This document shows positions 24,166 through 26,706 of a stretch of DNA of 26,706 nt, in pieces; position 1 is the stretch's first letter; each line of letters begins with the position of its first letter. The position numbers were made by a program, and so were the translations under genes. The stretch comes from Deinococcus aerophilus (GTDB taxonomy: Bacteria; Deinococcota; Deinococci; Deinococcales; Deinococcaceae). The stretch is taken from NCBI RefSeq assembly GCF_014647075.1, contig NZ_BMOM01000036.1:1-26706 (forward strand), written 5' to 3'. The notes beneath the pieces were generated by a model. It was not told the origin of the DNA. It ran no database searches and worked only from the letters and a program-made list of their open reading frames with translations.

Positions 24166-24852
24166 TTGGCCCGCGTCCTGATCGTGGACGATGACCCGGC
24201 GATCCTCGAGATCCTGCACGCCTACCTGAGCGGCGAGGGCCACGAGGTTCTGCAGGCGGCAGACGGTCATCACGCCCGCGGCCTGCTGGCGCGCGTCGAT
24301 CTGGCCGTGCTGGACTGGATGCTGCCGGGGGTCAGCGGGCTGGACCTGGCCCGCGAGGCGCGCGGCGCCGGGCTGACCCTGCCCCTGTTGATGCTCACCG
24401 CCCGCGGCGAGGAGGAGGACAAGCTGCGCGGCCTGGACCTGGGCGTGGACGACTACGTGGTCAAGCCCTTCAGTCCGCGCGAGGTGGTGGCCCGGGTACG
24501 CGCCCTGCTGCGCCGGGCCGGGGTGCGCCACGAGGTCCGCAGCGGTGAGCTGTTTCTGGACCTGCGCGCCCGCCGCGCCGCCCTGGCCGGTCAGGGCTTG
24601 GAGCTGTCCAAGCTGGAATACGACCTGCTGAGCACCTTCGCGCAGCACCCCGGACTGGTCTGGACCCGCGAACGGCTGCTGGAACGGGTCTGGGGCCATG
24701 ACTTTCCCAGCACTGCGCGGGTGGTGGACGTGCACGTCACGGCGCTGCGCCGCAAGCTGGGCGACGACGCCGACGCTCCGCGCTACATCGAGACCGTGCG
24801 CGGGGTGGGCTACCGTTTCCGGGAGGAACAGGGCGCGGGAGAAGGCGAGTGA
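24166..24852 (+). CDS. OmpR/PhoB-family response regulator
   Basis: A 228-residue DNA-binding regulator. The receiver domain (1-118) has the acidic pocket VDDD (8-10), the phosphoacceptor D50 in LDWMLP, T78 and K100 (VVKPFSP). A winged-helix output domain spans about 130-222, with LSKLEYDLLSTFAQHPGLV, the recognition helix region STARVVDVHVTALRRKL and the wing RYIETVRGVGYRF. It starts at a TTG with GGAGG 5 nt before it, an unusual start, chosen because the family sequence ARVLIVDDD begins there. It lies 25 nt after the DUF305 gene and overlaps the kinase gene by GTGA. OmpR-type regulators bind direct repeats with an 11-bp period, the pattern found before this operon. CopR-like by context only. 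Confidence 0.9.
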   Translation: MARVLIVDDDPAILEILHAYLSGEGHEVLQAADGHHARGLLARVDLAVLDWMLPGVSGLDLAREARGAGLTLPLLMLTARGEEEDKLRGLDLGVDDYVVKPFSPREVVARVRALLRRAGVRHEVRSGELFLDLRARRAALAGQGLELSKLEYDLLSTFAQHPGLVWTRERLLERVWGHDFPSTARVVDVHVTALRRKLGDDADAPRYIETVRGVGYRFREEQGAGEGE

Positions 24853-25943
24853 GCCTCTATGCCCGGCTGTTCCTGTCACACCTGCTGGTGATCTGCGTGG
24901 CCCTGGGCGCCGTGCTGCTGATCAGCGAGCTGCTGGCCCCGGCCTTCATCCGCCACCACGTCAGCCAGATGGTCACCCTGATCGGCCCGGACGGGGGGTC
25001 CCTGCGCCCGGACCTGGAGAGCGGCGTGCGGCGCACCCTGAACGCGGCGCTGCTGGCCTCCCTGCCGCTGGCGCTGGTGGTGGCGGCCCTGACCGCCCTG
25101 TTTCCGGCGCGGCGGGTGGTGAAATCGGTGGAGCTGCTGCGCGACGGCAGCCACGCCATCGCCACTGGAGACTACGGTCAGCGGCTGCCGGAGGAGGGCC
25201 ATGACGAGCTGACCGATGTGGCGCGGCACTTTAACCGCATGGCCGCCGCCCTGCAAACCGTGGAACAGGGCCGGGTGGAACTGATCTCCAACGTGGCCCA
25301 TGAGCTGCGCACGCCCCTGTCCGCCCTGCGGGGTTACGCCGAGGCCATGAAGGACGGCGTCATGACCCCGGAGGCCGTTTCCGGGGCCATTCTGCGCGAA
25401 ACGGCGGCCATGGAACGGCTGGCCCAGGACCTCAGCGTGGTCTCGCGGGTGGAAGCGGGCGCCGTGGACCTGCATCCCGGCGACTTTACCCCCGCTACCC
25501 TGATCGCCGACGCCTTCGAACGTTTTGTGGGGGCGTACGAGGAACGCGGCGTGGCGCTGGTCCGCTCGGAGGGCGTGGGGCTGCCCCCCGTCACTGCAGA
25601 CTTTGAGCGGGCTTCCCAGATTCTCGCCAACCTGCTGAGCAATGCCCTGCGGCACACCCCCCGTGGGGGCCGGGTAACGCTGGGCACCGGGCGCTGTGGC
25701 GGTGACGTGAGCTTCACGGTGGCAGATACCGGCACCGGCATTACCCCGGAACATCTGGAGCGCATCTTCGAGCGTTTCTACCGGGTGGACCCCGCCCGCG
25801 TACGTGGCGACGGCAGCGGGGTGGGACTGACCATCGCACGCGGTTTGGCCACCCGCATGGGCGGCCGCCTGACGGTGGCGTCCAGCCCTGCGGGAAGTAC
25901 GTTTACCCTGACCTTGCCCGCAGCCCGTTCCCATCTTCCCTGA
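24849..25943 (+). CDS. Membrane sensor histidine kinase
   Basis: A 364-residue kinase partner of the response regulator. Helix 1 is residues 7-29 and helix 2 about 65-86, leaving a very short external loop of about 35 residues that contains RHHVSQM. A HAMP linker follows (about 88-140, ending near DELTDVARHFNRMAAAL). The dimerisation domain has the H-box SNVAHELRTPLSAL with H151. The ATPase domain has the N-box NLLSNALRHTP, the G1 box VADTGTG and the G2 box GSGVGLTIA. The GTG start overlaps the regulator stop (GTGA). A loop this small cannot hold a PAS or Cache domain, so the signal may be a metal ion, with the HH pair and Met as candidate ligands, or a membrane signal. CopS-like by context only. 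Confidence 0.9.
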   Translation: MSLYARLFLSHLLVICVALGAVLLISELLAPAFIRHHVSQMVTLIGPDGGSLRPDLESGVRRTLNAALLASLPLALVVAALTALFPARRVVKSVELLRDGSHAIATGDYGQRLPEEGHDELTDVARHFNRMAAALQTVEQGRVELISNVAHELRTPLSALRGYAEAMKDGVMTPEAVSGAILRETAAMERLAQDLSVVSRVEAGAVDLHPGDFTPATLIADAFERFVGAYEERGVALVRSEGVGLPPVTADFERASQILANLLSNALRHTPRGGRVTLGTGRCGGDVSFTVADTGTGITPEHLERIFERFYRVDPARVRGDGSGVGLTIARGLATRMGGRLTVASSPAGSTFTLTLPAARSHLP

Positions 25944-25964
25944 CGGGCCACCTGGCCTGACCCT

Positions 25965-26483
25965 TCATGGTCGGCTTTCCAGATCCTTGATCAGCGCCTT
26001 CATTTCAGCAATTTCCCGAACCTGGGTCTCGATGATGGCGTCGGCCAGCTCTCGCACGCGGGGATCACTGATCTGGGCGCGTTCGCTGGTCAGGATGGCA
26101 ATCGAGTGGTGCGGAATCATGGCCTTCATCCACGCCACGTCGCCCACGGTGGCCTGGGACCGCACCAGCCACAGCGCTCCGGCGAACACCGCGATGCTGC
26201 CGATCAGGATGCCCATGTTGGTGCGGCTGTTCCTGTACATGTTCAGCATGAATCCCAGCATGATCACGGCCATGAACGCGCCCATGTAGAGCGCCATCCA
26301 CATGCGCGTCTGGCTGTAGTACACGTGGTCAAGCTGATAGGTGTTGAGGTACATCAGGCCGTACATAATCACCGTGGAGGTGGCGATCATGGCGGCAAAG
26401 CGGCCGTAGCTGCCCATCGAATGCTTCCTGGACTGGTCTCGTGGGGTCTGGTGATCGGTGGGGCGATCCATGGAGTCGTTCAT
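25965..26483 (-). CDS. Membrane-anchored DUF305 protein
   Basis: A 172-residue protein. Three hydrophobic helices come first: MIATSTVIMYGLMYLN, MWMALYMGAFMAVIMLGFML and MGILIGSIAVFAGALWLV. A C-terminal DUF305 half follows, with WMKAMIPHHSIAILTSERAQ and the helix RELADAIIETQVREIAEMKALI. Many Met residues lie in and near the first two helices, as in copper-handling membrane proteins. The ATG at 26483 has AAGGAG 6 nt upstream. It lies downstream of the cysteine-rich gene on the same strand and converges on the histidine kinase with a 21-bp gap. This family often sits beside copper or silver resistance genes; its exact task is unknown. Confidence 0.85.
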   Translation of the reverse strand: MNDSMDRPTDHQTPRDQSRKHSMGSYGRFAAMIATSTVIMYGLMYLNTYQLDHVYYSQTRMWMALYMGAFMAVIMLGFMLNMYRNSRTNMGILIGSIAVFAGALWLVRSQATVGDVAWMKAMIPHHSIAILTSERAQISDPRVRELADAIIETQVREIAEMKALIKDLESRP

Positions 26484-26500
26484 GGCTGTCTCCTTTTCTC

Positions 26501-26542
26501 AAAACAGCTGTCTGCCCGCAGAAACGCTGCGGTAGATGGCAG
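26501..26542 (-). terminator. Hairpin with T-run between the copper-binding and DUF305 genes
   Basis: CCGCAG (26516-26521), loop AAACG and CTGCGG (26527-26532) form the inner stem. CTGC (26512-26515) and GCAG (26539-26542) extend it across a bulge. On the minus strand it is followed within 8 nt by TTTT. It ends less than 30 nt before the DUF305 start, with no room for a new promoter in between, so it may attenuate rather than end transcription. Confidence 0.5.
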
Positions 26543-26550
26543 GAAAGTCC

Positions 26551-26566
26551 AGCGCCTTCAGGCGCT
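26551..26566 (-). terminator. Palindromic hairpin enclosing the copper-protein stop codon
   Basis: AGCGCC (26551-26556), TTCA, GGCGCT (26561-26566) is a perfect 6-bp stem. Its 4-nt loop contains most of the TGA stop (26560-26558) of the cysteine-rich gene. With the hairpin at 26512-26542 it makes a double structure at the end of that gene. Confidence 0.35.
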
Positions 26567-26706
26567 CAAGGAATCGAGGATCTTCTGGCACGCCGCCTCG
26601 CAGCGGCGGCACGCCTCGGCACATACCCCGCAGTGCGCCATGTTCATCTTCTCCGCGTGCCCCTGGCATTCCTGCCCACATGCCCGGCACGCCGCCAGAC
26701 ACGCCT
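26558..26706 (-). CDS. Four-helix-bundle copper-binding protein, C-terminal part
   Basis: Only the last 48 residues are in the window; the gene continues past its right edge on the minus strand. The visible sequence is very rich in cysteine with C-x3-C and C-x2-C spacing: ACLAACRACGQECQGHAEKM, then HCGVCAEACRRCEAAC, ending KILDSLSA. This is the pattern of the DUF326/Csp-type four-helix-bundle proteins that store Cu(I) on cysteines inside the bundle. Of the open frames here, only this one gives the repeated cysteine pattern; an overlapping frame ending near 26499 lacks it. It precedes the membrane DUF305 gene and, with the DUF305-regulator-kinase operon, supports a copper-handling role for the right end of the window. 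Confidence 0.8.
   Translation of the reverse strand, partial: ACLAACRACGQECQGHAEKMNMAHCGVCAEACRRCEAACQKILDSLSA

Noticed and set aside
25737..25746. Isolated ATTAC inside the histidine kinase gene
   Set aside because: Single half-site in coding sequence, with no partner at 11 bp.
25946..25957. Palindrome GGCCACCTGGCC between the kinase and DUF305 genes
   Set aside because: A loop of only 2 nt cannot close well, and it has no T-run, so it is not called as a terminator.
26499..26702. Minus-strand frame of 67 codons at the right edge
   Set aside because: It overlaps the cysteine-rich frame, lacks the cysteine pattern and runs through both hairpins.

Overview
The window is very GC-rich, with dense, mostly minus-strand genes and short intergenic gaps. 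Several genes appear to have leaderless promoters: a -10-like hexamer lies only 5-6 nt before the start codon. Together with the gene content (a MerR-like regulator beside a von Willebrand A protein, several universal stress proteins, a DUF305/copper-type cluster), this suggests a Deinococcus-like bacterium. That assignment is from memory of the families; no search was run. I saw no rRNA, tRNA, CRISPR array, insertion sequence or phage gene.

Left part (1-3700): a universal stress protein gene overlaps a DoxX-family membrane protein gene that carries an in-frame TAG. Divergent to them are a MerR-like regulator and a VWA-domain protein, the latter behind a near-consensus sigma-70 promoter with a repeated TTGTTGACATTA element. 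Middle (3712-13115): a two-gene operon of a tandem-domain universal stress protein and a 2791-residue cyclic beta-1,2-glucan synthase-like enzyme. Next (13209-14980) come an MFS transporter of the YbfB/YjiJ type and a DUF1801 protein. From 15128 to 19094 there is a calcium-efflux operon: possible small ORF, P-type Ca2+ ATPase, Na+/Ca2+ antiporter, each overlapping the next by ATGA. Divergent from it is a HAD phosphatase fused to a HerA-like P-loop ATPase (19375-21201). A prolyl oligopeptidase follows on the minus strand. The right end (23527-26706) looks like a metal, probably copper, island: a secreted DUF305 protein, an OmpR-type response regulator and a histidine kinase in one operon, facing a membrane DUF305 protein and a cysteine-rich four-helix-bundle copper-binding protein that runs off the window.

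The main discovery candidate is regulatory. Four promoters (UspA-DoxX, UspA-glucan synthase, Ca2+ ATPase operon, HAD-ATPase fusion) share one layout on the gene-sense strand: GTAAT, 6 nt, GTAAT, exactly 10 nt, then a hexamer with A at position 2 and T at position 6. This 11-bp direct repeat placed 10 bp upstream of a -10 resembles PhoB/OmpR-type class II activation. It would join stress proteins, calcium export, cyclic glucan synthesis and a novel fusion ATPase into one regulon. The DUF305 operon has the same geometry with different half-sites (TTTAC/TTAAC), suggesting a sister response regulator, perhaps the one encoded in that operon.
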